Source: Ignavibacteriales bacterium (lineage in GTDB: Bacteria; Bacteroidota; Ignavibacteria; Ignavibacteriales; Ignavibacteriaceae). From it: 64,000 bases of DNA. Positions 39,407-49,422 of this stretch are shown one piece after another. Within the stretch, counting starts at the first letter, position 1. The number at the start of each line of letters is the position of its first letter. Both the position numbers and the translations under genes were made by a program. The notes beneath the pieces were generated by a model. It was not told the origin of the DNA and made no database searches. It worked only from the letters and a program-made list of their open reading frames with translations. The stretch is from the NCBI GenBank assembly GCA_016707285.1, contig JADJIA010000001.1, positions 310,001 through 374,000 of the forward strand, in the 5' to 3' direction.

Positions 39407-40468
39407 TCAATAGATCGCCTGCCGGATCTTCGTAGAGATATAATCCATAATCCAGACAACCAGTGCAATCATAATTACGATAAGACCAACTTCATGCCAT
39501 TGGGCAAGTCCCTGATACTGGATGAGCATTGTTCCAATTCCGCCACCGCCAACCAAACCAATGATGGTTGCCATTCTAACATTGATATCCCAACGGTAAA
39601 TTGTAAACGACAGGAATGGAAGAATTATTTGAGGAACCACGGCATACCAGATAATCTGAATTTTATTTGCTCCCGTGGCAGAAATCGCCTCAACCGGTCC
39701 CTCTTCAATCGATTCTATCGCTTCTGAATATAACTTTGCGTTTGACGCAATAGAGTGAATAAGAAGCGCAAGCATACCGGCATAAGGACCGATACCAATC
39801 CAAACTGAAAAAATAATCGCCCAAATAAGTGGTTCAATCGATCTTACAAAATTGGAAATTAATCTTAAAGTTGCGTAAATAAAGAGGGTAAATTTGTTTT
39901 CGTTCATCAGGTTCCGGGCAGAAGCGAAACTAACGATGAGAGTTATGGGTATCGAGACAAGCGTTGCGATCAAAGCAATATATACTGTCTCAATAATTGC
40001 AAAAAGTGCTTCATCAAATATTGCCATCTCCGGGGTGAATAACGCACTAAATATTCTTTGTGCTGCATTTAATCCTTCTTCGCTGAACAAATCAACAATT
40101 GATATCTTTGTTATGATCCAGCCTGCAATAAAAGTGATATTAAACAAGAACCAGCCAAATATCTCAAATGTGTATTTTGTTACACTATTTTTTTTCGATA
40201 TTCCAAACAGTTTACTCGAAAGTGATGTCCCCGTCAGGCTCCAAAGCACACCAACAACGAGACTTACAAGAGCAATTATCCCGATTTCAGTCCAGCTGAA
40301 AGGAATATTTTTCACCTGAAGGATGAATTTATTCCAAATAACTCTGTCAACAACAAGTACTGAATAAAAAACAAAAAAGAAATCCAACAAAGCGGCTTTC
40401 ACACGGCTCTTAAGTATCTCCTTGTCTTTCCTTTTTGCCATTACATCGTGTGGATTTACATGAGCCAT
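39407..40468 (-). CDS. phnE: Phosphonate/phosphite-type ABC permease PhnE
   Basis: 353 residues, longer than most PhnE by an N-terminal part with two extra hydrophobic segments. The transporter core has 'PLIWAIIFSVWIGIGPYAGMLALLIHSIASNAKLYSEAIESI' features and 'GATGANKIQIIWYAVVPQIILPFL'-like EAA loop, then 'RMATIIGLVGGGGIGTMLIQ', which is diagnostic for PhnE. It is 21 bases upstream of pstS and one base overlaps phnC. No C-P lyase genes are nearby, so phosphite, phosphonate or high-affinity phosphate could be the substrate. Confidence 0.9.
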   Translation of the reverse strand: MAHVNPHDVMAKRKDKEILKSRVKAALLDFFFVFYSVLVVDRVIWNKFILQVKNIPFSWTEIGIIALVSLVVGVLWSLTGTSLSSKLFGISKKNSVTKYTFEIFGWFLFNITFIAGWIITKISIVDLFSEEGLNAAQRIFSALFTPEMAIFDEALFAIIETVYIALIATLVSIPITLIVSFASARNLMNENKFTLFIYATLRLISNFVRSIEPLIWAIIFSVWIGIGPYAGMLALLIHSIASNAKLYSEAIESIEEGPVEAISATGANKIQIIWYAVVPQIILPFLSFTIYRWDINVRMATIIGLVGGGGIGTMLIQYQGLAQWHEVGLIVIMIALVVWIMDYISTKIRQAIY

Positions 40469-41232
40469 TATCTTATCTCCACTTCTTCGGCTTCTTCACC
40501 GTAAATTGTTTTAAACCATTTTTCATCGATATCGTGTGGCAAACCTTCGTAAATTATTTCACCTGCTTTAAGTGCAATAACCCTGGAAGCGTATTTTCTA
40601 ACAAGACTTAAAAAATGGAGGTTGCAAATAACTGTGGTACCAAGTTCTTTGTTGATTTTTTCGAAATAGTGCATTACCGAATTTGATGTTGCAGGATCAA
40701 GTGATGCAACCGGTTCATCGGCAAGAAGAAGTTTGGGATTCTGCATCAGACTTCTTGCAATTGCAACACGCTGTTGTTGTCCACCACTCAACGAGTCTGC
40801 TCTTTTATAAGCTTTTTCTTCTATTCCAACAATACGGAGAGCGTTCATAGCTTCTTCAATCAATTCGGGAGAAAAATTTTCAGTAATCGATTGAAAAGTG
40901 CCCAATTTGCCTAATCTGCCGGTGATCACATTGGTTAACACACTTCTTCTTTTAATCAAATTGAACTGCTGAAAAACCATACCAATCTGCTGTTTAATTC
41001 CTCTGAGCTCTTTTCCCTTTACATGAGTGATATCTTTATCCAAAAAGGTTATCTCACCCGAAGTAGGTTCGTGAAGCCTGTTGATACACCTTAACAGAGT
41101 TGATTTCCCTGAACCGGAAAGTCCGATAATCACGAGAAATTCACCATCTTTAACTTCAAAACTGACACCTTTTAAGGCATGAGTTCCTGATGGATAAATT
41201 TTATGGATATTGTCAACTTTTAAGATTGTCAT
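40468..41232 (-). CDS. phnC: Phosphonate-type ABC transporter ATP-binding protein
   Basis: 254 residues. Walker A 'IGLSGSGKSTLLRCINRL' near residue 36 carries the PhnC-specific 'RCINRL' end. Signature 'DSLSGGQQQRVAIARSL' near 145 and Walker B 'LLLADEPVASLDP' near 165 are intact. It energises PhnE import. Its ATG overlaps the phnD stop (ATGA). PhnC has a normal LSGGQ, in contrast to the PstB of the same operon. Confidence 0.93.
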   Translation of the reverse strand: MTILKVDNIHKIYPSGTHALKGVSFEVKDGEFLVIIGLSGSGKSTLLRCINRLHEPTSGEITFLDKDITHVKGKELRGIKQQIGMVFQQFNLIKRRSVLTNVITGRLGKLGTFQSITENFSPELIEEAMNALRIVGIEEKAYKRADSLSGGQQQRVAIARSLMQNPKLLLADEPVASLDPATSNSVMHYFEKINKELGTTVICNLHFLSLVRKYASRVIALKAGEIIYEGLPHDIDEKWFKTIYGEEAEEVEIR

Positions 41233-42156
41233 AGTGCACCTTCAATCTTAAAATTGATATCATCGAGTATTTTTCGCAGGACATCATAATCTTTATCTGT
41301 AGTGGGTATTAACTGTTTAACATTATAAATTCTGTGGAGGGCTTCCTGACCGGAGGGGGTGGCGACAAATTTTAGCAGCGCCTCAACTATTTTCGTTTTC
41401 ATCTCCTCAGGGAGTTCTCTTCTAAAAATTACAGGGTCGTTGGGGATTGGATCGGTAAGCGCTATAATTTTAATTTTTTCGAATACATCAGGATATTGTG
41501 TTACCACCCTTTCACGGGCATCTCTCAACTGACCTGTTTCATCCTTTTGGAGAAAAATATGTTGCACCGGCATCAACCTGTTTTTGATAAACCATTGAAA
41601 CCACGATGTCATGTTTTTTTGCGAAGATTGAGTCAGAGGGGACGATACCGTTTTTTTTAAGAAGTGCTGCGGGGAGGATATAACCTGAAGTGGAGGAGGG
41701 ATCTACATAGGCAATTTTTTTACTCATCAGGTCAGTGAGGGTGTCGATCCCCGAATCAGTCCTGACGATTATCTGCCCTCTGTAGAAGGCCTCGCCATTG
41801 TCCCTCACAATCCTTAACAAAGCCTGCGTCCCATACTTTTTATTTGCCATCAGGTATGAAAATGTATTGATGACGGCTATGTCGGCTTTACTGCTGCCAA
41901 AACTCTCAACGACGGTTACATAATCGGCCGGAATGGCGGTTGTAAAATAATAACCCGTCTCTTTCTCAAGAAACTCAAGCAGTTCACCTGCTGTGGTCGT
42001 TATCTGTTTGGCATCAACCGATGGAGTGAAAAAAAACTTGATAGGATTCTTTTTTGAACCCAGTTCATTACTGTATTTCCCCGATTCCCGGTAAGAAGTT
42101 GCAGTAATAAACACTATCAAAGGAAGTAGATATAAGGAGTATTTTAGGAATTTCAT
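41229..42156 (-). CDS. phnD: Phosphonate/phosphate/phosphite-type binding protein, broken by one extra base
   Basis: Repaired length is 308 residues. The signal peptide 'MKFLKYSLYLLPLIVFITA' opens the frame at 42156. 'IKFFFTPSVDA' and 'AVINTFSYLMA', then 'IAYVDPSSTSGYILPAALLKK', are PhnD-family features of the PBP fold. The frame breaks near 41543-41548; removing one base joins 'GATYFSPK' to 'DETGQLRDARERV', which continues to a normal C-terminus with 'ALTDPIPNDPVIFRREL'. It is the first gene of the eight-gene operon, with a Pho box 82-120 bases upstream and an inverted repeat CATATTTCAT/ATGAAATATG (42154-42163, 42185-42194) covering the start codon. Confidence 0.9.
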
Positions 42157-42237
42157 ATTTCATCAAAAAAAAAAGAATACAATCATGAAATATGCCTCAC
42201 CTCACACTTCTGACAAAACCAAAATCTAATTTTCTAA

Positions 42238-42276
42238 TGTTAAGAAATTGTTAACAAATTGTTACCGTAGTGTTAT
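42238..42276 (-). promoter_or_regulatory. Pho box: four TTAACA-like hexamers, 11-bp period
   Basis: On the plus strand TGTTAA (42238), TGTTAA (42249), TGTTAC (42260) and TGTTAT (42271) recur at exactly 11-bp steps. Read on the coding strand of the phn-pst operon these are TTAACA, TTAACA, GTAACA and ATAACA with five-base spacers, the arrangement bound by PhoP/PhoB response regulators. It lies 82-120 bases upstream of the phnD start, the right place for activation under phosphate starvation. Confidence 0.85.
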
Positions 42277-42311
42277 TACTACAGGAATCGCTTCCAGTTA
42301 CTACAAGGAAA

Positions 42312-42352
42312 AAAATATTACTGCATTACTGAATTATTGGATTACTGCATTA
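42312..42352. repeat. 41-bp direct repeat, left copy (island boundary)
   Basis: It is identical over 41 bases to 62114-62154, same orientation. Internally it is an 8-bp-period array: ACTGCATT, ACTGAATT, ATTGGATT, ACTGCATT. It sits between the Pho box and brxF. The two copies bracket the whole plus-strand defence island, suggesting att sites or recombination endpoints, although a dispersed intergenic repeat is also possible. Confidence 0.9.
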
Positions 42353-42444
42353 TATAGATTTTGCAGGTGTGAAAATTTTCACTATTTTGAGAGTGTTCAA
42401 ACAGCATCTTTTGCAGGTAACGATTTTGATAAGATAAATTATAT

Positions 42445-42934
42445 ATGGTGATAAAATCGACTTAAGTTTTCTTGACACAGTCTCCGAAAATCATAGATTT
42501 AATCTGTTTATCCTCTCATGCAGGATTGATGATATTTTGGTCTTGGTTGATAAATTAAATTTTAATGGTATTACCACTATTGATATCGGGGTTGAATTGT
42601 CCAATCACCTCTCCAACAGGTCTGACCTGACTTCCCTCTCCATCGAATCCCAGGATTTTCTCTCAAAGCTGGTTAAAAATTCCAAAACCAAAACCGACCT
42701 ATCTGATCTCAAAATTATCGTGTTTTATAATTTTGGAATGTTACTCGATCCGGTGCTAAAACTTAATGCTGTCCAAATTTTTAAAAACATCTCTAAAAAG
42801 TGAAACTTTTCCTTATTTGGGAGAATGAGATTGAACTTCCCTCAACATTACATTGGGGTGATAAAAAAGAACAATTTAACCTAAATTTCAACAATATTAC
42901 ACAAGAAATAATCAAGGTAACTAATGAAATATAA
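42445..42934 (+). CDS. brxF: BREX-3 protein BrxF, broken by one or two missing bases
   Basis: Best assembled as about 163 residues: ATG at 42445, a missing A near 42453-42456 (tentative), and a missing A in 42795-42799. After repair the second part joins as 'NISKKVKLFLIWENEIELPSTLHWGDKK', and the frame ends at 42934 inside the start of brxC. The 'TTIDIGVELSNHL' and 'IIVFYNFGMLLDPVLKL' stretches follow the BrxF plan of strand, helix and a Walker B-like strand. The place where BrxF normally has a Walker A P-loop reads 'LFILSCRIDDILVLV', lacking GxxxxGK. First position before brxC in type 3 BREX fits exactly. Exact role in BREX is not established. Confidence 0.7.
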
Positions 42935-45900
42935 AGAGCTTATCCAATTTGAGCCGATAACTTCAGTAATTGAACTTGTAAGTGCTAATGAAGCCGGAAC
43001 TGCTGAAAACCTTGTAAAATCTTTCGTTTTTTCTAAGAAAATGAGAGAAGATATTTTCGAAGTAATTATTCAAAATCTCCTTCAAAATCCCCCTCATGAA
43101 ACAAAAGGGATTCAAATTGTTGGTAGCTACGGAACTGGAAAGTCGCATTTGATGTCAGTTGTCTCTTCGATAGCTGAAAATTCCAACTTGCTTCAATTTA
43201 TCAAGAACGATGAATTAATGAAAGATTTTGCGAAAATAGCCGGTAAATACAAAGTTTTGAGGTTTGAGCTTGGTAGTGATGCACCATTGAAAGATATCTT
43301 TTTCGACCGGATCGAAATGTATTTAAAGAAAATTGGAGTGACCTTTACTTTCGATCGCAAATCTACCTTGAGTTGGAAAGAGCTGATTCAACAAATGATG
43401 GCAACATTTGAGGAAAAATTCCCAAATTATCATTTTTTGATTGTAATAGATGAGATGCTTGAATATTTAAAGGGAAGAAACCCTACAGAACTTAATAATG
43501 ATCTCATGTTACTTCGCCAGGCCGGAGAAGCATGTGATAATTCTCGATTTAAATTTATGTTCGGTGTACAAGAACTGCTCTACCGATCTTCTGAATTTCA
43601 GCACGCTGCAGAAATGTTGCAAAAGGTTGAAGACAGATATTCGGATCTAATTATCACCAAGGATGATGTGTCATTTGTTGTTGAAGAGCGACTTCTAAAA
43701 AAAGACCTTCATCAAAAAGAAAAAATCAGAGAGCACTTACTCAGGTTCTCACATTTGTTTGATGGCATTAATAACAAATTAAATGAGTTTGTCGATCTTT
43801 TCCCGGTGCACCCGGACTACATAACCTATTTTGAAAAAATCAAACATGGTAAACATCAACGGGAAATTCTAAAAGCTCTTAGCACTAATTTTCTGAGAAT
43901 GATGGAAGAAGATGTTCCAGAATCCGATCCCGGACTTATAACTTATGATCAATATTGGAATGAGATTTCTCAACCTTCCATGCTTTCAATCCCCGACATC
44001 CGAACTTTAAAAGATAAAATGGAGATTATTGAAGATCGAATTAATAACCACTTTACCGGAGCAAGAGCCAACAGAAAAGCCCTTGCCTCGAAGATTTCTA
44101 AGGCTCTCGCAATTCGGATTCTATGTGACGATCTTGACAAAAAAAACGGAGCGAATGCATTAAGTCTTAAAGAGGATATTTGCACTACAATTCCCGGAAT
44201 TGATGATTCTGAATTCCTCCTTGCCAATGTTGAAAGTACAGCAAAACAACTTATTAATGCCACTTCAGGACAATATGTTGATAAAGACCATGAAGGTAAT
44301 TTTTACATCAGAACCGAGGGGGGACTTAATATTTCGCAAATAGTGGAAGGCTATGCTTTTGGGGTACTAAAGAAAAAACCGGAAGAAGCAGACCAGTATT
44401 TCTTCGATTTTTTACAATTTGTCATGGGTATTCAACAAAACACTTATCGTACCGGATTTAAGATTTGGCAACACAGCCTTGAATGGATAGAGAAGAGGAG
44501 TTTCCGGCTTGGTTACATCTTTTTTGGTAACCCAAATGAGAGAAGTACCACTGAACCAATACAACAATATTACATCTTCTTCTCGCCTGTTTTTGGTAAA
44601 GTCGAAAGAAATGATGAACCTGATGAAGTTTATTTTGATCTGACAGGACTGAGTGAGGATTTTAAGAATTCCATCCTTCTTTATGGGGCTGCCAAAGCAA
44701 AAGAAGTAAGTGCAACAACCGATCAAAAGAAGTTGTACTTGAGTCAAATTGAAGAACATCGAAAAAGGTCAATTATTCTCTTTGATAAAGAATTTGCAGA
44801 TAAAACGACTGTATATTACAAAAATGATGCAAAACCTCTAAAATCATTTCCCCTGATGGGCGAAGGTTCTACAAAAGAGATAATTTTTACTACAGTTTCA
44901 GCAAAAATATTGGATAAATACTTTAATGAAAAATATCCTGATTACCCTGCCTTCAAGGACCTGCTGCAACCAATAACCAAGGATAATTTTGATGGCAGAA
45001 TTAAAAACGCTCTTAAAAGAATCGTTGAACCCGGTAAACCAAACAGAGATGGCGAAGCCATACTTTCGGGTTTGGGTCTTTGGAGCGGGCAGTCACTTTC
45101 AACTGAACACAGCAAATATGCCGACCGGCTTCTACAAAGATTAAAAGATGCCGGTGAAGGGGCTGTTGTTAACAAAATTGATATTATATACTCACATTAT
45201 CCGAGTCAGAATCTATACTATTCTGTGGATTACAATTTAGACTTCCAACTTCAGTTTGTTGTTTTGACAGCATTAGCATTTAAGGCAGACATTGAAATTG
45301 TTTGGTCGCACGGCAAATCGTTAACAGCCGGTAATATAGATACAGTGTTAACATTGTCACTTGAAGATTATTTCACTTTTTCCCACATCAGGCAACCACA
45401 GGGTATTCCTTATCGACACTTAAAAGCATTGTTTTCCTGTTTGGAATTACCGGATCTAACCACAGAGCTTGAGAAACCCGATACTATTAATGAAATTCTG
45501 ACTCATTCTAAAGAGAAAATAGATCGTGTCTTAAAAACCATTACCGAATTATCGAAGGGTTTAAAATGTAGAAATGTTGAACTTCTTACCCTCAGAAAAA
45601 CACGGGAGATGAAATCAGGTTTGGAGGTATTATCAAAAACTCTTGATACAATCCATTCTTACAATACTTATGGCAAATTGAAGTCTTTTAAGCTTACTGC
45701 AGAAGGATTGTTAAATGATTTCGCCTCCTTTAAATTCTGCCAAAAAGTTGAAAATCTAAAAACAAGAACTGAGGAATTTGAAAAGTTAACCGGTTACCTT
45801 TACACTGCTGAATCATATATTTCAGACGAGGAGCCCTTAAAAAAGGAAATTGTTTCTGCGCTCGCTCAACTTGGTGAAGTAATCATTAGTGAAAGTAATG

Positions 45901-46592
45901 CTGAATTAAAGCAATACGAAGCTCTGTTAAAATCGCTTAAGGATCGTTACTCACAATATTATTTGCAAAATTATGCAAAGTACAGGCTCTCGGCGCAGGA
46001 TAATTTACAAAAAGAAATCATTCTTACGGGAGATGATAAAAAACTTTGTGATCTGCTTAAAGATTTTGATTTCATCGATAAAACAGAATACCAAAACCTG
46101 CTAAATGAAATCTCTTCGCTCAAAGAAGCAGACCATTCCCTTTCAAAAGAAAGTTTACTCGGTGAACCATATCATAATTTTAATCCGAGAGACTATATTG
46201 GTAAACCCGCACCTAAAATAATTCAGTTGAAAGAAAAACTTGAGATCATTTTAGAAAAATGGAAGGACTCAATTAAATCAGTACTTAAAGACCCTGGACT
46301 ATCAGAAAATTTCGAGATTCTATCTCAGGAAGATAAAAATCTTGTAGAAGACCTTATTCACTCCAAAGTTGAAATTACAATCAATAATGCCGGTAAATTG
46401 CGGTCTGTTATTTCCGAATTGATGTCAGGCATCGAGAAGGTGGAACTTACCATGGATGAGATATCCAAACAATTTAACAAACCGCTTTCTCCTAAAGAAA
46501 TGATCGAAAGTTTCTCAAACCTCGTTGAAGAAATCTCAAAAGGAAAAGAGAGAAATAAAGTCAGGATTATTTTGAAACAAACTCTTAAATAA
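42924..46592 (+). CDS. brxC: BREX-3 P-loop ATPase BrxC (DUF6079-like)
   Basis: 1222 residues, intact. Walker A 'GSYGTGKS' is at residues 67-74 and Walker B 'FLIVIDEMLEYL' at 171-182, so it is a large AAA+-like ATPase. The C-terminal third is helical, with long charged stretches likely to form coiled coils (residues 850-1220). BrxC/PglY proteins are the central ATPases of BREX, needed for both methylation and phage exclusion. It overlaps brxF by 11 bases and is followed 18 bases later by pglX. At 3.7 kb it is the longest unbroken gene in the island, showing that the frame breaks elsewhere are not uniform. Confidence 0.88.
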   Translation: MKYKELIQFEPITSVIELVSANEAGTAENLVKSFVFSKKMREDIFEVIIQNLLQNPPHETKGIQIVGSYGTGKSHLMSVVSSIAENSNLLQFIKNDELMKDFAKIAGKYKVLRFELGSDAPLKDIFFDRIEMYLKKIGVTFTFDRKSTLSWKELIQQMMATFEEKFPNYHFLIVIDEMLEYLKGRNPTELNNDLMLLRQAGEACDNSRFKFMFGVQELLYRSSEFQHAAEMLQKVEDRYSDLIITKDDVSFVVEERLLKKDLHQKEKIREHLLRFSHLFDGINNKLNEFVDLFPVHPDYITYFEKIKHGKHQREILKALSTNFLRMMEEDVPESDPGLITYDQYWNEISQPSMLSIPDIRTLKDKMEIIEDRINNHFTGARANRKALASKISKALAIRILCDDLDKKNGANALSLKEDICTTIPGIDDSEFLLANVESTAKQLINATSGQYVDKDHEGNFYIRTEGGLNISQIVEGYAFGVLKKKPEEADQYFFDFLQFVMGIQQNTYRTGFKIWQHSLEWIEKRSFRLGYIFFGNPNERSTTEPIQQYYIFFSPVFGKVERNDEPDEVYFDLTGLSEDFKNSILLYGAAKAKEVSATTDQKKLYLSQIEEHRKRSIILFDKEFADKTTVYYKNDAKPLKSFPLMGEGSTKEIIFTTVSAKILDKYFNEKYPDYPAFKDLLQPITKDNFDGRIKNALKRIVEPGKPNRDGEAILSGLGLWSGQSLSTEHSKYADRLLQRLKDAGEGAVVNKIDIIYSHYPSQNLYYSVDYNLDFQLQFVVLTALAFKADIEIVWSHGKSLTAGNIDTVLTLSLEDYFTFSHIRQPQGIPYRHLKALFSCLELPDLTTELEKPDTINEILTHSKEKIDRVLKTITELSKGLKCRNVELLTLRKTREMKSGLEVLSKTLDTIHSYNTYGKLKSFKLTAEGLLNDFASFKFCQKVENLKTRTEEFEKLTGYLYTAESYISDEEPLKKEIVSALAQLGEVIISESNAELKQYEALLKSLKDRYSQYYLQNYAKYRLSAQDNLQKEIILTGDDKKLCDLLKDFDFIDKTEYQNLLNEISSLKEADHSLSKESLLGEPYHNFNPRDYIGKPAPKIIQLKEKLEIILEKWKDSIKSVLKDPGLSENFEILSQEDKNLVEDLIHSKVEITINNAGKLRSVISELMSGIEKVELTMDEISKQFNKPLSPKEMIESFSNLVEEISKGKERNKVRIILKQTLK

Positions 46593-46610
46593 AATCAGGC
46601 GGAACAAAGC

Positions 46611-49338
46611 ATGAACGATACACTATTCAATTTTGATGAAGACAAGACACAAAAAGAGGTAACTTGTCTTGGGATGGTATTTAAAAATGAAGATGAACGA
46701 AAAGAGTATTTCCGTGAAGAACTTCGCAAAAAATTGCCTGAACTGAAAAAGATTGATGGCTTCCCCATCGGTGAAGATGAGGACATAATCGCTTTAAGTG
46801 ATCCTCCTTATTACACAGCCTGCCCAAATCCATGGCTGAACGATTTCATCGAAGAATGGGAAAAGGAAAAATCAAACAACCCAAACAGGGTGGAGAATTT
46901 TTTTGTGGATGAACCGTTTGCAAGTGATGTAAGTGAAGGTAAAAATAATCCTATCTACAATGCCCATAGCTATCACACCAAAGTACCTCACCCTGCAATT
47001 ATGCGATACATACTGCACTACACTCAGCCCGGGGATATTATATTTGACGGTTTTGCCGGAACAGGAATGACGGGTGTCGCAGCACAAATGTGTGGAAACC
47101 CTGATCTTGAGACAAAAACAAAAATTGAGAATGAGTGGGAATCACAAGGTAGAGAAAAACCGGTATGGGGGCCAAGAAAAGCTATTCTCGGTGATCTTTC
47201 TCCAATTGCTTCTTTTATTGCATATAATTACAACACCCCCGTTAATGTTGAAGAGTTTAAATCAGAAGCCGAACGAATTCTTAAAGAAGTAGAAGATGAA
47301 CTGGGCTGGATGTATTACACTCTTCAGGAAGGACAAGAACACAAACAGGATATTATTGACAAAATAATTGAACACCTCCCCAATTGTAAAACCCCAAAAG
47401 AAGCCAAGGCATTGCTCGATGGTTCAGGTTTGCTATTTGGAAAAATCAATTATACAGTCTGGAGTGATGTATTTATCTGTCCTGAATGTATGGGGGAAAT
47501 AATTTTTTACGATGTCGCGGTAAATCATGTTGATGGCTCAGTTAGAGATGAATTTAATTGTCCACATTGTAATTCCATTCGTACAAAACGATCTTGTGAG
47601 AAAGCCTGGGTGACAGTTTTTGACAGGGCTATAAATAAGACTATTCAGCAAGCTAAAACCATTCCTGTTTTAATTAATTATTCATCTGGGAAACAACGAT
47701 TCGCAAAAAAATCAGCGAAATTTGACAATTCACTATTATCCTGCATTGATCATTTAAAGAACCCTTTTTGGTACCCCACAGATGACCTACCATTTGGATA
47801 TAATACACAGCAACCGATGAGATCGCATGGTTTAACAAATGTAAACCATTTTTATTCGAATAGAAACCTTTTAGTGCTTAGCTTTTTCGTAGATCAATAA
47901 GTACTCTTCAACTTTTATTACTGTTTAATTCTCAATTAATAAATATTTCCAAGCTAAATAGACATCGACCTAATATTTCATTTCCTTATAACCCGCTGAA
48001 TGGTACACTGTATGTTGGCTCTCAAACATCAGAATCAAATGTATTTATTGCGTTTTCAAATAAAATAGACAAACTTGTGAGAGCATTCACTTCAATTTTA
48101 TTTAAACAAGCCATTTCGCCTCAAGCAGCATCAAGTTATTCACAGGTTGAAAGTAACTCATTTGACTACATCTTTACCGATCCTCCATTTGGTGAAAATA
48201 TTATGTATTCTGAACTAAATTTCATCTGGGAAAGCTGGTTAAAAGTTCGAACCAACAATTTAAAGGAAGCCATAAAAAATCAAACCCAAAATAAAGGAAT
48301 ACAAGAGTATCAACAATTGATGTTGGAGTGTTTTAGAGAATATTTTAGAATTTTAAAACCCGGTAGATGGATGACTGTGGAGTTCTCAAACACAAGTGCA
48401 GCAGTGTGGAATGGGATCCAAACAGCCATTCAGCAAGCAGGATTTGTTATTGCAAATGTTTCGACACTGGATAAACAGCAAGGAAGTTTTAAAGCAGTAA
48501 CAACAACAATTGCGGTTAAACAAGATCTTGTAATAAGTTGTTACAAACCTTCTAAAGAATTTGTTCAAAGATTTATTTCCGGTAATATTGAAACAACTGT
48601 TTGGGATTTTGTTGCCTCTCATCTGGCATATCTTCCACTTCAGATAACCAATAAATCCAAAACCACTTCAGTAATCGAACGCAGCCCAAAAATCCTTTAT
48701 GACAGATTAATCTCTTTTACATAGTCCGTGGTTATCCTATACCAGTAGATGCCATTGATTTCCAGAAGGGTCTAAAAACAAGATTTGAAGAGCGGGATGG
48801 AATGTACTTTACAGCAGAACAAGCTGCAGAATACGAACAGAAAAAAGCTACTAATCAAAACTTTGAACCTCTGTCCCTGATAGTCACAGATGAAAGAGAG
48901 GGGATAGAGTGGTTACGCACAGAATTGGCAATTCCGCAAAAATATCAGGATATCCAACCCAAATGGCTCACGGCAGTTAATGCAGTGAGGAAGGGTGACA
49001 TATTGCCGGAACTGATGGATATTCTTCAACAAAATTTCATAGAACTGCCTGATGGCAAGTGGCGTGTACCTGACATGAACGAAGCAAAAGACCGCGATGC
49101 CGTCAGAAACAAGGCACTACAAAGAGAGTTCAACCAATATCTCGCAGATATATCGTTAGCAAAACCCAAAAAGCTCAAAGAAGTAAGACTCGAAGCTCTA
49201 AAAGCCGGCTTCAAACAGTGTTGGGAGAAAAAAGACTTCAAGACAATCGTACAACTTTCAGAGAAAATCCCCTCCAATCTGTTGTTGGAGGATGAACAAC
49301 TGTTAATGTATTATGATATTGCGAAAGATAAAGTGTAA
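46611..49338 (+). CDS. pglX: BREX-3 DNA methyltransferase PglX (PglXI type), broken by two missing bases
   Basis: Repaired length is 909 residues. It methylates the BREX site on host DNA so that phage DNA can be told apart. Motif IV-like 'LSDPPYYTACPNPW' is at residues 62-75, SAM motif 'FDGFAGTGMTG' at 145-155, and a zinc ribbon 'CPEC' with 'CPHC' near 287-325. A second 'FTDPPFGENIMYSELNF' comes near 520. Breaks at T5 (47883-47887) and T4 (48715-48718) are each repaired by one T, restoring 'RRSISTLQLLLLFN' and 'VRGYPIPVDAIDFQKG'. The C-terminal third is the target-recognition or BREX-specific part. It follows brxC by 18 bases. Confidence 0.85.
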
Positions 49339-49422
49339 TTTTTGCAAAATATTCGTCTATTATTTGGTTATATGTAAAATAAAGCGCATATTTGCAAGTA
49401 ATTTACAAAAAGAGGTTTTATT

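Noticed and set aside
39407..42156. A phosphonate degradation (C-P lyase) locus
   Set aside because: Only transporter genes phnDCE are present; no phnG-M, phnX or phnW was seen.
46611..49338. Three separate genes (methylase N-part, C-part, and a short protein)
   Set aside because: The frames run into each other at T4/T5 tracts with protein-like sequence across both junctions, so one broken gene is the better reading.
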